Position numbers and translations under genes: made by a program. This document shows, piece after piece, positions 56,872 to 64,000 of a stretch of 64,000 nt of DNA. Numbering within the stretch: position 1 is the stretch's first letter; each line of letters opens with the position of its first letter. The DNA is from Alcanivorax hongdengensis A-11-3 (GTDB lineage Bacteria; Pseudomonadota; Gammaproteobacteria; Pseudomonadales; Alcanivoracaceae): contig NZ_AMRJ01000019.1 of assembly GCF_000300995.1 (NCBI RefSeq), positions 1 to 64,000 on the forward strand. The letters are read 5' to 3'. A model generated the notes under the pieces. That model ran no database searches. It saw only the letters and a list, made by a program, of their open reading frames with translations, and was not told where the DNA came from.

Positions 56872-57651
56872 TCAGGACAGCGCGGCCAGTACCTGACGGC
56901 GGGCCTGCTCACCCAGTGCGCGTGTGTCCTGCACCGCCAGCGGCAGCGGCGGGGTGAAGATCAGACGCACGGCAATTCGCTCGCGCAGCAGCATCTGCCA
57001 GAGGTGGGTATGGAATTCGTCGTCACCGATGAACGCCAGGCCTCGATCCGGCTGGCCGCTGTCATCCAGGTAACGGATGGCCAGCGGCTGCACCGGCACC
57101 GCCGCCAGGGGGGCAGCGGCAAACAACTGCGCAAAGAAGCGGCGTGGGCCACTGCCATCGGTGGTGGTCCCTTCCGGGAACACCAGCACGGTGTGCCCCT
57201 GGCGCAGGCGGGCGGCGATTTCCTCGGCCTTGCGACCGGATTCGCCGCTGCCGCGCTTGATGAACAGGGTGCCCACCGCCCGGGCCAGCATACCGATCAG
57301 CGGCCAGTCGCCCACTTCCGCCTTGGAAAGAAAATACAGGTGCCGACAGGATGCAATCACCGGGATATCCAGCCAGGATACATGGTTGCTGACCAGCAGT
57401 GCCGGTGCCGCACAGGGCTGCCCCTGCACCGTCAGCTGCACGCCGATGATGCGCAGAAACCCCTGACACCAGCGCTGCTTGGCGGCCAGTACCACTGGCC
57501 GGTAGGGTGACCAGAAGGCCCCCAGCAGCAGCGCCAGCAAGAACCCCCAGGCCAGATGCACCACCACCCGCAGTACACGCCACAGACGGCGCAGCTGGGC
57601 CCAGGGGCCGGCGGCGGGCAGACTGCTGGTGGGGCTGACCGGGCTACTCAT
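56872..57651 (-). CDS. olsA: lysophospholipid/lyso-ornithine lipid acyltransferase OlsA
   Basis: 259-residue PlsC-family acyltransferase. The catalytic HxxxxD is in VSNHVSWLDIPVI and the second block is FPEGTTTDG. A hydrophobic N-terminal segment (VVHLAWGFLLALLLGAFW) anchors it to the inner membrane. Directly after olsB, with an ATGA overlap, it should add the second acyl chain to lyso-ornithine lipid. It could also act in glycerophospholipid synthesis. Confidence 0.88.
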   Translation of the reverse strand: MSSPVSPTSSLPAAGPWAQLRRLWRVLRVVVHLAWGFLLALLLGAFWSPYRPVVLAAKQRWCQGFLRIIGVQLTVQGQPCAAPALLVSNHVSWLDIPVIASCRHLYFLSKAEVGDWPLIGMLARAVGTLFIKRGSGESGRKAEEIAARLRQGHTVLVFPEGTTTDGSGPRRFFAQLFAAAPLAAVPVQPLAIRYLDDSGQPDRGLAFIGDDEFHTHLWQMLLRERIAVRLIFTPPLPLAVQDTRALGEQARRQVLAALS

Positions 57652-58526
57652 ACCGCCTGGGCCGGCTGCATGAAGTGTTGAACGTAACGGGCCGGCAGGT
57701 CTTCCACCGCCATCAGGATGAAGTAATCCAGGCAGTTGAAATCCGGGTCCCAGCAGGGCTCACCGCAGACACTGGCGCCCATGCGCAGGTAGGCCTTGAG
57801 CAGTGGCGGCATCTTGATGGACGGTTCGTTCACATCACCGGGCAGCTGCGACAGGGTCAGGTGCGGCGTCACGCGCAGGGTGGTCTCGCTCAGGTGGCGC
57901 TCACGGATGCGGCGGTCGATGGCGGCCACGTTGTAGCCTTCGCCAAGGGCGATGCTGGCACAGCCAAGCAGGTAACGAATATCGTTTTCCAGCATGTACT
58001 GGGCCAGGCGCGCCCACAGCACGGTGATCACGGCACCACTGCGGTGCTCGGGATGGATACAGGTGCGGCCGATCTCCGCCACCCGGCCGGGCAGATGCTG
58101 CAGGCGGCTCAGGTCGAATTCGCCACCGGAGTAAAAACCGCCGGTACGAAACAGGCGATCACAGGGCAGCACCCGGGTATAGCCGACGATCTCGCCACTG
58201 CGGTTGTCACGCACCACCAGATGCAGGCAGTGCTTGTCGAAACGGTCCCGGTCGAGCCCGAAGGGCGCGCTGAAACTGGCGCCGTATTCCTGGGAGAAGA
58301 TCCGGTAACGCATGCGCTGCACCTTGATGATCTCCCGGCGTGAGCGGGTGAAATAGGCACTGAAACGGCTGCCACCTTCCAGCGCCGGCTCGGTTCGTTC
58401 GCGGGGGAAGCGCAAAATGTCTGCGGTCGCGGCGAAAGGCTTGGCAATGGCCTCTTTCAGCTGGGGGCTGAATGCTCGCAACTGGGGGCTCAGGGCTTTG
58501 ATCTTTCCTGCGGCTTGCGCAAGCAT
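57648..58526 (-). CDS. olsB: L-ornithine N-alpha-acyltransferase OlsB
   Basis: 292 residues, GNAT-like hemolysin/OlsB family. Marks are RYRIFSQEYGASF, FDKHCLHLVVRDNRSGEIVGYTRVL, GGFYSGGEFDLSRL and VAEIGRTCIHPEHRSGAVITVLWARLAQYM. It transfers an acyl chain from ACP to ornithine, the first step to ornithine lipids, which replace phospholipids when phosphate is low. I chose the ATG at 58526 because GGAG lies 6 bases before it; the GTG four codons upstream overlaps that site. It is divergent from the CDGSH gene. Confidence 0.9.
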   Translation of the reverse strand: MLAQAAGKIKALSPQLRAFSPQLKEAIAKPFAATADILRFPRERTEPALEGGSRFSAYFTRSRREIIKVQRMRYRIFSQEYGASFSAPFGLDRDRFDKHCLHLVVRDNRSGEIVGYTRVLPCDRLFRTGGFYSGGEFDLSRLQHLPGRVAEIGRTCIHPEHRSGAVITVLWARLAQYMLENDIRYLLGCASIALGEGYNVAAIDRRIRERHLSETTLRVTPHLTLSQLPGDVNEPSIKMPPLLKAYLRMGASVCGEPCWDPDFNCLDYFILMAVEDLPARYVQHFMQPAQAV

Positions 58527-58572
58527 GGCGTACTCCACTGGTAGTTTGCGCCAGTGTCGTCAGCCCGTATGG

Positions 58573-58598
58573 CACGCCGGTGACATGTCGGTGACATT
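58573..58598. promoter_or_regulatory. GTGACA direct repeats between olsB and CDGSH genes
   Basis: CGGTGACAT occurs twice, 11 bases apart (58579 and 58590), preceded by CACGCC so that CACGCCGGTGACA (58573-58585) is identical to the motif upstream of the desaturase gene at 47388-47400. It lies in the 93-base divergent region and could serve olsBA, the CDGSH gene, or both. Confidence 0.55.
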
Positions 58599-58619
58599 TC
58601 CAAGACAGGAGACAGCGTT

Positions 58620-58871
58620 ATGGCAACCCCTAAAACGCCCGCTACCGTGCCCTTCCCCATGGAGCTGAAAAAAGGGGAAACCCGTTACTGGTGCGCCTGC
58701 GGCCGCAGCGCCAGCCAGCCCTTCTGCGATGGTAGCCACAAGGGCACCGGCTTCACCCCGCTGGCCTATACCGCCGACCGGGACCGCATCGTGTTTTTCT
58801 GTGGTTGCAAGCACAGCGGTAGCGCACCGGTATGCGATGGCAGCCACGTGAAGATAATGGGAAGAAATTGA
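58620..58871 (+). CDS. dual CDGSH iron-sulfur protein
   Basis: 83 residues with two CDGSH cores: CACGRSASQPFCDGSH (about 25-40) and CGCKHSGSAPVCDGSH (about 61-76). Each binds a [2Fe-2S] cluster by three Cys and one His, as in class 3 mitoNEET relatives. It is cytosolic, with a likely redox or cluster-transfer role. AGGAGA precedes the ATG. The stop codon lies inside an AT-rich intergenic repeat. Confidence 0.93.
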   Translation: MATPKTPATVPFPMELKKGETRYWCACGRSASQPFCDGSHKGTGFTPLAYTADRDRIVFFCGCKHSGSAPVCDGSHVKIMGRN

Positions 58872-59031
58872 TAGTTGATAATGGATAACGGCGCGCGGAA
58901 GCCGTGTCGAGTCCGTCAATGCAAGAGGCAGAGGCAGCGCTCATACACGGGACGCGGCCTCTTGCGTTGAAACTACAGACGCTCTGGATCGCGCGTTATC
59001 AATTATCCATTGTCAATTATCCATTGCCTTT
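58865..59031. repeat. inverted AT-rich repeats around a hairpin, CDGSH / ppc junction
   Basis: Left arm AAATTGATAGTTGATAATGG...AAC (58865-58889) and right arm GTTATCAATTATCC...CCATTGCCTTT (58995-59031) are an inverted pair. They enclose GCAAGAGGC/GCCTCTTGC (58921-58929, 58957-58965), a probable terminator with a 27-base loop. The left arm contains the CDGSH stop codon and the right arm runs into the ppc stop codon. Confidence 0.8.
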
Positions 59032-61696
59032 ACCCGGTATTCCTGAGCCCCGCCGCGATGCCGGCAATGGTGACCATCAGGGCGCTCTCCAGGGTGGCGT
59101 CGCCATCCTGCTGGCGCAGGCGGGCCATCAGTTCCGCCTGTAGCAGGTGCAGCGGGTCGGTGTAGGGGTCGCGGACGCGGATTGACCAGCGCATCACCGG
59201 GTTGTTGTCGAGCAGGTCCTCACGGCCGGTGAGGGCGGACAAGGCCGCCACGCAGGCTTCCAGCCGGCCGCGCAGCACCTCGCCCAGGCGCATCAGATCC
59301 CGGTCATCCCCGGCCAGGCGCTCCTCGTACCAGGCCGCCACGCGCAGGTCCGCCTTGGCCAGCACCATTTCCAACATGTCCACCGCGCCCTGGAAAAACG
59401 GCCACTCACTGACCATTTCCCTGACCCGGGCGCTTTGCTGCGGGTCGGCCAGGGCTGCTTCCAGGGCCTCGCCGGTGCCCAGCCAGGCCGGCAGCATCAG
59501 GCGAATCTGGGTCCAGGCAAACACCCAGGGAATGGCCCGCAGGGAACCGATGCCGGCATCCTGCTTGCGGCGCGCCGGGCGGCTGCCGAGGGCAAGACGG
59601 GACAGCTCCGTCTCAGGGGTCACTGTTCGCAGGTAACGCACCAGTTCCGGTTCGTCACGGACGACACTGCGATAGCCCTCCACGGAGGTAGCGGTGAGAG
59701 CTTCCATCTGCTCGCGCCAAGCCGGATCGGGCTTGCGAGGGGGCAGCAGCGAGGCCTCCAGCGTGGCTGCCACGTACTGCTCCAGGTTGAATACCGCCAC
59801 CGCGGGACGGCCGTATTTGAACCGGATCACCTCGCCCTGCTCCGTCACGCGGATGCGCCCGGCCACGGAGCCCGGCGGCTGTGACAACAACGCCGCCCGG
59901 GTGGGCGAACCACCACGGGAAATCGAGCCGCCACGACCATGGAACAGGGTCAGAGAAATGCCATGTTCGGCAAACAGTGCGGTGAGCGCCTCTTGCGCCC
60001 GGTACTGGGCCCAGGCGGCCCCCAGAAAGCCGGCATCCTTGGCGGAATCCGAATAGCCAATCATCACTTCCTGACCAGCCGCCACCCGCTGCCGGTAAAA
60101 CGGGATCCCCAGCAAGGCGCGCATGGTGGCTTCGGCACCATCCAGGTCGTCCAGGGTTTCGAACAGGGGTACCACCCGCATGGGGTGAGTGACGCCGGCG
60201 ATTTTCTGCAACAGCATCACCGCCAGCACATCCGACGGCGCATGGGCCATGGAAATGACGTAGGCGCCCAGGCCTTCGGCACCCTGTTCGGCAATCACCT
60301 GGCATGTGTCCAGCACTTCGGCCACCTCCGGCGTGCATTCGTCACTGGCCCGGAAGGCGGCATCGATCAACGGCCGGCGGGCCTGCAATTCATCGGTAAG
60401 AAACTGCTGGCGCTGCGCTTCACTCCAGTCGTGGTAACTACCCATCTGCAGGTAACGGGTGATGGCATCGATGGCATCGCTGTGGCGGGTGGATTCCTGG
60501 CGGATATCCAGGCGCAGTAGGGTGATGCCGAAACAGTTGAGCCGGCGCAGAGTATTTTTCAGGTCGCCTTCGGCAATATCGGCAAGCCCCACCTTGCGCA
60601 GGGAGCGGTCGATCATGGCCAGCGGCGCCATCAGCTCATCGCGACTGCGATAACCCTGACCTTGCGGCACCGGCGCCCCTTCCACCCGGGCATCCATCTG
60701 CTCGCGGGTCAGGCGCAGACGGGCGCGCACCTCGCGCAGGATCACCCGGTAGGGTTCGTGGCTGTTGCCGGTGGCGGCCAGCAGCTCGTCACTGGCATCG
60801 CCCATGGACAGGTCCGCCAGCAGGTTCTCCACATCGCGCAGGTACAGGTCCGCGGCCATCCAGCGGGCCAGGTGCAGCACCTCGCGGGTCACCTCAGCGG
60901 TGACATTGGGGTTGCCGTCCCGGTCACCGCCCATCCAGGAGGCCAGCGTCACCGGCGCCCAGTCCGGCGGCGGCGGGGTCATGCCCCGGGCCATCAACTG
61001 GGCATCCAGCTGGCGCAGCATCTCCGGCACCGCATACCACAGAGATTGTTCGATGGTGGCGAAGCCCCACTTGGCCTCGTCCACCGGGGTGGGCCGCTCA
61101 CGGCGAATTTCATCGGTGGTCCAGGCGGCCAGAATCAGTCGGCGCAGGCGATCGGTGCGGAATTGACGCTCGTCCTCGTTGAGATCCGGGCGATCCAGTT
61201 CGCTGAGCAGGTCCGCCATCTGGTCATACTTGCGGATCAGGGTGCGGCGGGTCACCTCCGTGGGGTGGGCGGTCAGCACCAACTCCACGGACAGATCGCG
61301 CAGGGTGGCGGCCAGCTGCTCCTGCGGCACGTCATGGTCGGCCAGGCGGCTGAGCACATCACTGAGCCCCTGGTCGGTGCCCGGGTCGCCGGGGTAACGC
61401 AGGTGTTGCCGGTGCAGCCGTTCACGGTGGTGCTGCTCGGCAATGTTGGACAGGTTGAGAAACTGGCTGAAGGCCCGTGCCACCTCGAGCAGGGTGTCGT
61501 CGTCCAACGGCGCCAGCAACTTGCGCAGGGACGGCAGACTGGCCTGGGCATCCGAGCGGGTATCCACCGATGCCTTGCGGATGCGCTCCACGGTATCGAA
61601 CATGGCATCGCCGGCCTGCTGGCGCAGGCAGATGCCCAGCAGATCACCGAGCATACGAACATCTTCACGCAGGGGCGTATTGAGACTTTGGTCCAC
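59030..61696 (-). CDS. ppc: phosphoenolpyruvate carboxylase
   Basis: 888 residues. It carboxylates PEP to oxaloacetate to refill the TCA cycle. The catalytic His is in VLTAHPTEVTRRT, and the second conserved block is FHGRGGSISRGGSPTRAALLSQPPGSVAGRIRVTEQGEVIRFKYG. GYSDSAKDAGFL and LRAIPWVFAWTQIRLMLPAWLG are also typical, and it ends ...GIAAGLRNTG as the family does. The start is a GTG at 61696 with GGGAGG 5-6 bases upstream. Its stop touches the AT-rich repeat. Confidence 0.96.
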   Translation of the reverse strand: MDQSLNTPLREDVRMLGDLLGICLRQQAGDAMFDTVERIRKASVDTRSDAQASLPSLRKLLAPLDDDTLLEVARAFSQFLNLSNIAEQHHRERLHRQHLRYPGDPGTDQGLSDVLSRLADHDVPQEQLAATLRDLSVELVLTAHPTEVTRRTLIRKYDQMADLLSELDRPDLNEDERQFRTDRLRRLILAAWTTDEIRRERPTPVDEAKWGFATIEQSLWYAVPEMLRQLDAQLMARGMTPPPPDWAPVTLASWMGGDRDGNPNVTAEVTREVLHLARWMAADLYLRDVENLLADLSMGDASDELLAATGNSHEPYRVILREVRARLRLTREQMDARVEGAPVPQGQGYRSRDELMAPLAMIDRSLRKVGLADIAEGDLKNTLRRLNCFGITLLRLDIRQESTRHSDAIDAITRYLQMGSYHDWSEAQRQQFLTDELQARRPLIDAAFRASDECTPEVAEVLDTCQVIAEQGAEGLGAYVISMAHAPSDVLAVMLLQKIAGVTHPMRVVPLFETLDDLDGAEATMRALLGIPFYRQRVAAGQEVMIGYSDSAKDAGFLGAAWAQYRAQEALTALFAEHGISLTLFHGRGGSISRGGSPTRAALLSQPPGSVAGRIRVTEQGEVIRFKYGRPAVAVFNLEQYVAATLEASLLPPRKPDPAWREQMEALTATSVEGYRSVVRDEPELVRYLRTVTPETELSRLALGSRPARRKQDAGIGSLRAIPWVFAWTQIRLMLPAWLGTGEALEAALADPQQSARVREMVSEWPFFQGAVDMLEMVLAKADLRVAAWYEERLAGDDRDLMRLGEVLRGRLEACVAALSALTGREDLLDNNPVMRWSIRVRDPYTDPLHLLQAELMARLRQQDGDATLESALMVTIAGIAAGLRNTG

Positions 61697-61871
61697 GAAA
61701 CCTCCCTATTTCCGCCAGATCACCGCCTGATACGAAATACAATGACCCGACGGACAGTGGTTTATCACCGTTCCTATCAAAACATTTAACAACTATAGCG
61801 CAATGACGACTTTATTCCGCCGGCCTCCTATCGCAACATAGGTAGCCCTTGACACCGGGGAACGACAAACC

Positions 61872-62816
61872 ATGAACACCTCCAATCGCATCGCCTCGGA
61901 ACAGGGCGTTGTTCTTCTGCAGTACGTGGCCCGGGTATTGTTTGCCACTCTCGCCGTGTTGTACTTCCACCATACGCCGGCCTTTTTCTTTACCCTGCCC
62001 CAGGCCACCCCCTGGGTGATCTTTGTCGCCTATGTGGTGCTGCAATTGCTGCTGCTTTTCTGGCGCCCGGCCAATGCGGATATTTTTGCCTCGGCGCTGG
62101 ACCTGGTGACCCTGGGCATCGTCCTGTTGCTGGATATCGGCAACCCGCCGCCCACCATGGCCCTGCTGTTCATCGCCGTGCTCAGCAATGGCCTGCTCTA
62201 TGGTCTCAAGCGTTTTCTGATCATGCTGGCCGCGGCAGAGGTGGTGCTGACGGTGGTACTGCCGATTCGTTTGTCCTATGTCACCGACAACCAGGCATCA
62301 GCGAGCCTTTTCCTGCTCGCCGCCCTGACCGGCTGCATGCTCTATTTCGGGCTGATGATATGGCGCAACCAGACCCTGGCCCGCGCCGCGCTGGAAGCCA
62401 CCTGGCAGGACCCGGACACCGGTTTTATCAGCCACCAGGCCCTGGTCAGCACCGCCGGCTGGCTGGTGCCCTTGCACGACCGCATTTCCTCGCCGTTGAC
62501 CCTGGCGTTGATCGAGCACGAGGATCTGGCCCTGCTCGCTGATCGGGTTGCCCAGCGCATCCGCCGCAGTGATGTGGCCGCCCGTTATGGCGACCAGCAG
62601 CTGGCGTTGCTGCTGCCCTGCACCGCCACCGCCGCCGCTGAGCAGCTGCTCAACAACCTGCGTGACCGCAACCCGGGCATGCGCGCGGCGCTGATGACGC
62701 TCAATGACGGTGATGCGGCGCTGGAACAGGCCCTCAGCCACCTGGAAGGCTCCATGGCCCGCACCACCAACGAAGACGGTCACTGGCTGGCCCATGCGCC
62801 GCCACTGAACCGCTAG
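61872..62816 (+). CDS. membrane protein with degenerate GGDEF domain
   Basis: 314 residues. Five or six membrane segments occupy residues about 15-175. The C-terminal region aligns with a GGDEF domain: DPDTGFISHQAL stands for D-LTGL-NR---L, and ARYGDQQLALLLP stands for the GG(D/E)EF loop, so the catalytic Gly-Gly-Glu-Glu is lost. The domain is also short (about 130 residues). It should not make cyclic-di-GMP; it may bind a nucleotide or serve as a scaffold or partner for active cyclases such as the pair at 5460-7663. It stands alone between ppc and a protease gene. Confidence 0.8.
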   Translation: MNTSNRIASEQGVVLLQYVARVLFATLAVLYFHHTPAFFFTLPQATPWVIFVAYVVLQLLLLFWRPANADIFASALDLVTLGIVLLLDIGNPPPTMALLFIAVLSNGLLYGLKRFLIMLAAAEVVLTVVLPIRLSYVTDNQASASLFLLAALTGCMLYFGLMIWRNQTLARAALEATWQDPDTGFISHQALVSTAGWLVPLHDRISSPLTLALIEHEDLALLADRVAQRIRRSDVAARYGDQQLALLLPCTATAAAEQLLNNLRDRNPGMRAALMTLNDGDAALEQALSHLEGSMARTTNEDGHWLAHAPPLNR

Positions 62817-62895
62817 CGGCCAGCCGGCAACACACTGTCACAGACTTCACGCCGGGCGGTGCTAGACTGGGCAAAAAGCCGGCGATGACTTTCCC

Positions 62896-64000
62896 ATGCG
62901 TTCTTGTTGTATTGCTCTACTGACCGCCCTGATCCTGCCGCCCATGGCCTGGGCGGCACAGGCCTCCCCCAGGGTGATCGGTGGCGATAGCGCCCCGGCA
63001 TCCCGATGGCCCTGGATGACCCAGGTCGCCATCGAGGACCCGGCCAGCGACAACCAGTTCTATTCCTGCGGGGGCAGCCAGATCAGCCCGCGCTGGGTGA
63101 TCACCGCGGCCCACTGCATGGGCGAAGTGGGCGCCAACCCGGACCCATCCACCATCCATCTTTTTATCGGCCAGTCCGCCTTTCGCAACGATATTTACAA
63201 CGGCATCACCGCCCGGCAAGTCATCATTCATCCGAACTACCATGTCTTCCCGGACAACGCGCAAAATCACGACCTGGCCCTGATTCGCATCGATCCCCGC
63301 ACTGGCGACAATATCTGGCCCAGCCTGGCCAGTGATCAAACCACCACCCTGGAAAAGGCCAGCCAGTCGCAACGCAATGAGGCCGTTACCGTGCTCGGCT
63401 GGGGCACCACCAGCCCGGACAGCAATACGCTGGCCCAGACCCTGCAAGAGGCCCGGCTGGATTATGTGCCGCGCAGCATGTGCCGCAGCAAGTCGCCCTA
63501 CACCATCACCGATTACATGGTCTGCGCCCAGGAACTGAACCCGAGCGCCAGCGACCCCAATGGCGAGGACACCTGCTACGGCGACAGTGGTGGCCCCCTG
63601 TTCGTGGGTACCGACCGCAACCCCTGGTTGATCGGTGTAACCAGCTTCGGCACCAGCAAATGCGCCAATGGCCTGCCCTCCATTTACACCAGCATGCAGG
63701 ACGAGGCCGCCACCCTGGAGTCGCTGACTGCCGACGCCGGTTATCCGCTGGTGGACCTGGCCTTCCATGCGGATGATTCGCGCCGTTACCTGCTACCCGG
63801 TGACAGCACCTCTTTGCCGGTCACGCTCCGCAATGACAGCCAGGCCACCGTGGTCAACCAGCCCCGCATGACCCTGTCCATGAGTAGCAATGGTGGTGCC
63901 ACCGCCACCTATGACTGGCCCGGTTGCAGCAGCCTCAGCAGCAGCTGCCAACCGCTCTCGTCCATGGCCAGCGGCACGGCATCCAGCGGCAACATCCAGA
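62896..64000 (+). CDS. secreted trypsin-like serine protease, cut by the right edge
   Basis: The first 368 codons are visible. A signal peptide (CCIALLTALILPPMAWAAQA) is followed by RVIGGDSAPASRWPWM, the normal trypsin activation site. The catalytic triad is complete: His in ITAAHCM, Asp in HDLALIRI, Ser in TCYGDSGGPLF. After the protease domain (to about residue 275) an extra Ser/Thr-rich region starts (PLVDLAFHADDSRRYLLPGD...), typical of large extracellular trypsins with C-terminal beta domains. There is no stop before the edge. The binding site before the ATG is weak. Confidence 0.88.
   Translation, partial: MRSCCIALLTALILPPMAWAAQASPRVIGGDSAPASRWPWMTQVAIEDPASDNQFYSCGGSQISPRWVITAAHCMGEVGANPDPSTIHLFIGQSAFRNDIYNGITARQVIIHPNYHVFPDNAQNHDLALIRIDPRTGDNIWPSLASDQTTTLEKASQSQRNEAVTVLGWGTTSPDSNTLAQTLQEARLDYVPRSMCRSKSPYTITDYMVCAQELNPSASDPNGEDTCYGDSGGPLFVGTDRNPWLIGVTSFGTSKCANGLPSIYTSMQDEAATLESLTADAGYPLVDLAFHADDSRRYLLPGDSTSLPVTLRNDSQATVVNQPRMTLSMSSNGGATATYDWPGCSSLSSSCQPLSSMASGTASSGNIQ

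Overview
The window is GC-rich chromosomal DNA from a free-living, aerobic gammaproteobacterium. Ornithine-lipid genes (olsBA), a GlpG/EfpL cluster, a Pseudomonas-type class Ia ribonucleotide reductase with an N-terminally extended NrdB, many Gly/Ser-rich outer-membrane-type lipoproteins and a lipid-oxidation gene cluster fit a marine Alcanivorax-like (Oceanospirillales/Pseudomonadales) organism. This placement is an inference from gene content. I saw no rRNA, tRNA, CRISPR array, prophage or intact insertion sequence.

Layout: 0-3 kb holds a 2-Cys peroxiredoxin, a monothiol glutaredoxin and an orphan hydantoinase B. 3.2-5.3 kb is argD-argF. 5.5-9.3 kb holds two tandem paralogous membrane diguanylate cyclases and glycerol kinase. 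9.5-11.9 kb is an RstBA-like two-component system. 12-17 kb is nrdA-nrdB with NrdR- and DnaA-type sites upstream. 17-29 kb holds an amidohydrolase lying divergent from a ThDP enzyme/aldehyde dehydrogenase pair, then a GH114-like protein, DinB, a CPA2 antiporter, a GST and an ABC1 kinase. 29.4-35 kb encodes two large lipoproteins: an M19-like dipeptidase homologue, and a beta-helix domain fused to a diheme cytochrome domain. 35-42 kb holds acnA, a LysR/YeiH pair and a third lipoprotein, an alpha/beta hydrolase. 42-49 kb has small genes followed by a lipid-type locus: SDR and MpaB-family oxygenase on one strand, TetR, AraC, desaturase and a second SDR on the other. 49.5-50.5 kb is an NYN-domain gene split by a 262-bp MITE-like element. 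50.6-58.5 kb is a long minus-strand run: a TRAP transporter with a TatT (TPAT) component, glpG, an aminopeptidase, efpL and olsA-olsB. It is followed by a dual-CDGSH protein, ppc, a degenerate GGDEF protein and a trypsin-like protease cut by the right edge.

The most unusual material is (1) the fused beta-helix/diheme-cytochrome lipoprotein beside the M19-like lipoprotein, a family pair whose function is, to my knowledge, undetermined; (2) the MITE in the NYN gene, with long terminal inverted repeats, an internal foldback and a target duplication; (3) two families of short intergenic repeats, one AT-rich and one built on TCGGACGTC, that sit exactly at gene boundaries, often around hairpins; and (4) a shared regulatory motif (a common 13-mer plus GTGACA direct repeats of 11-bp period) before the desaturase gene and in the olsB/CDGSH intergenic region.
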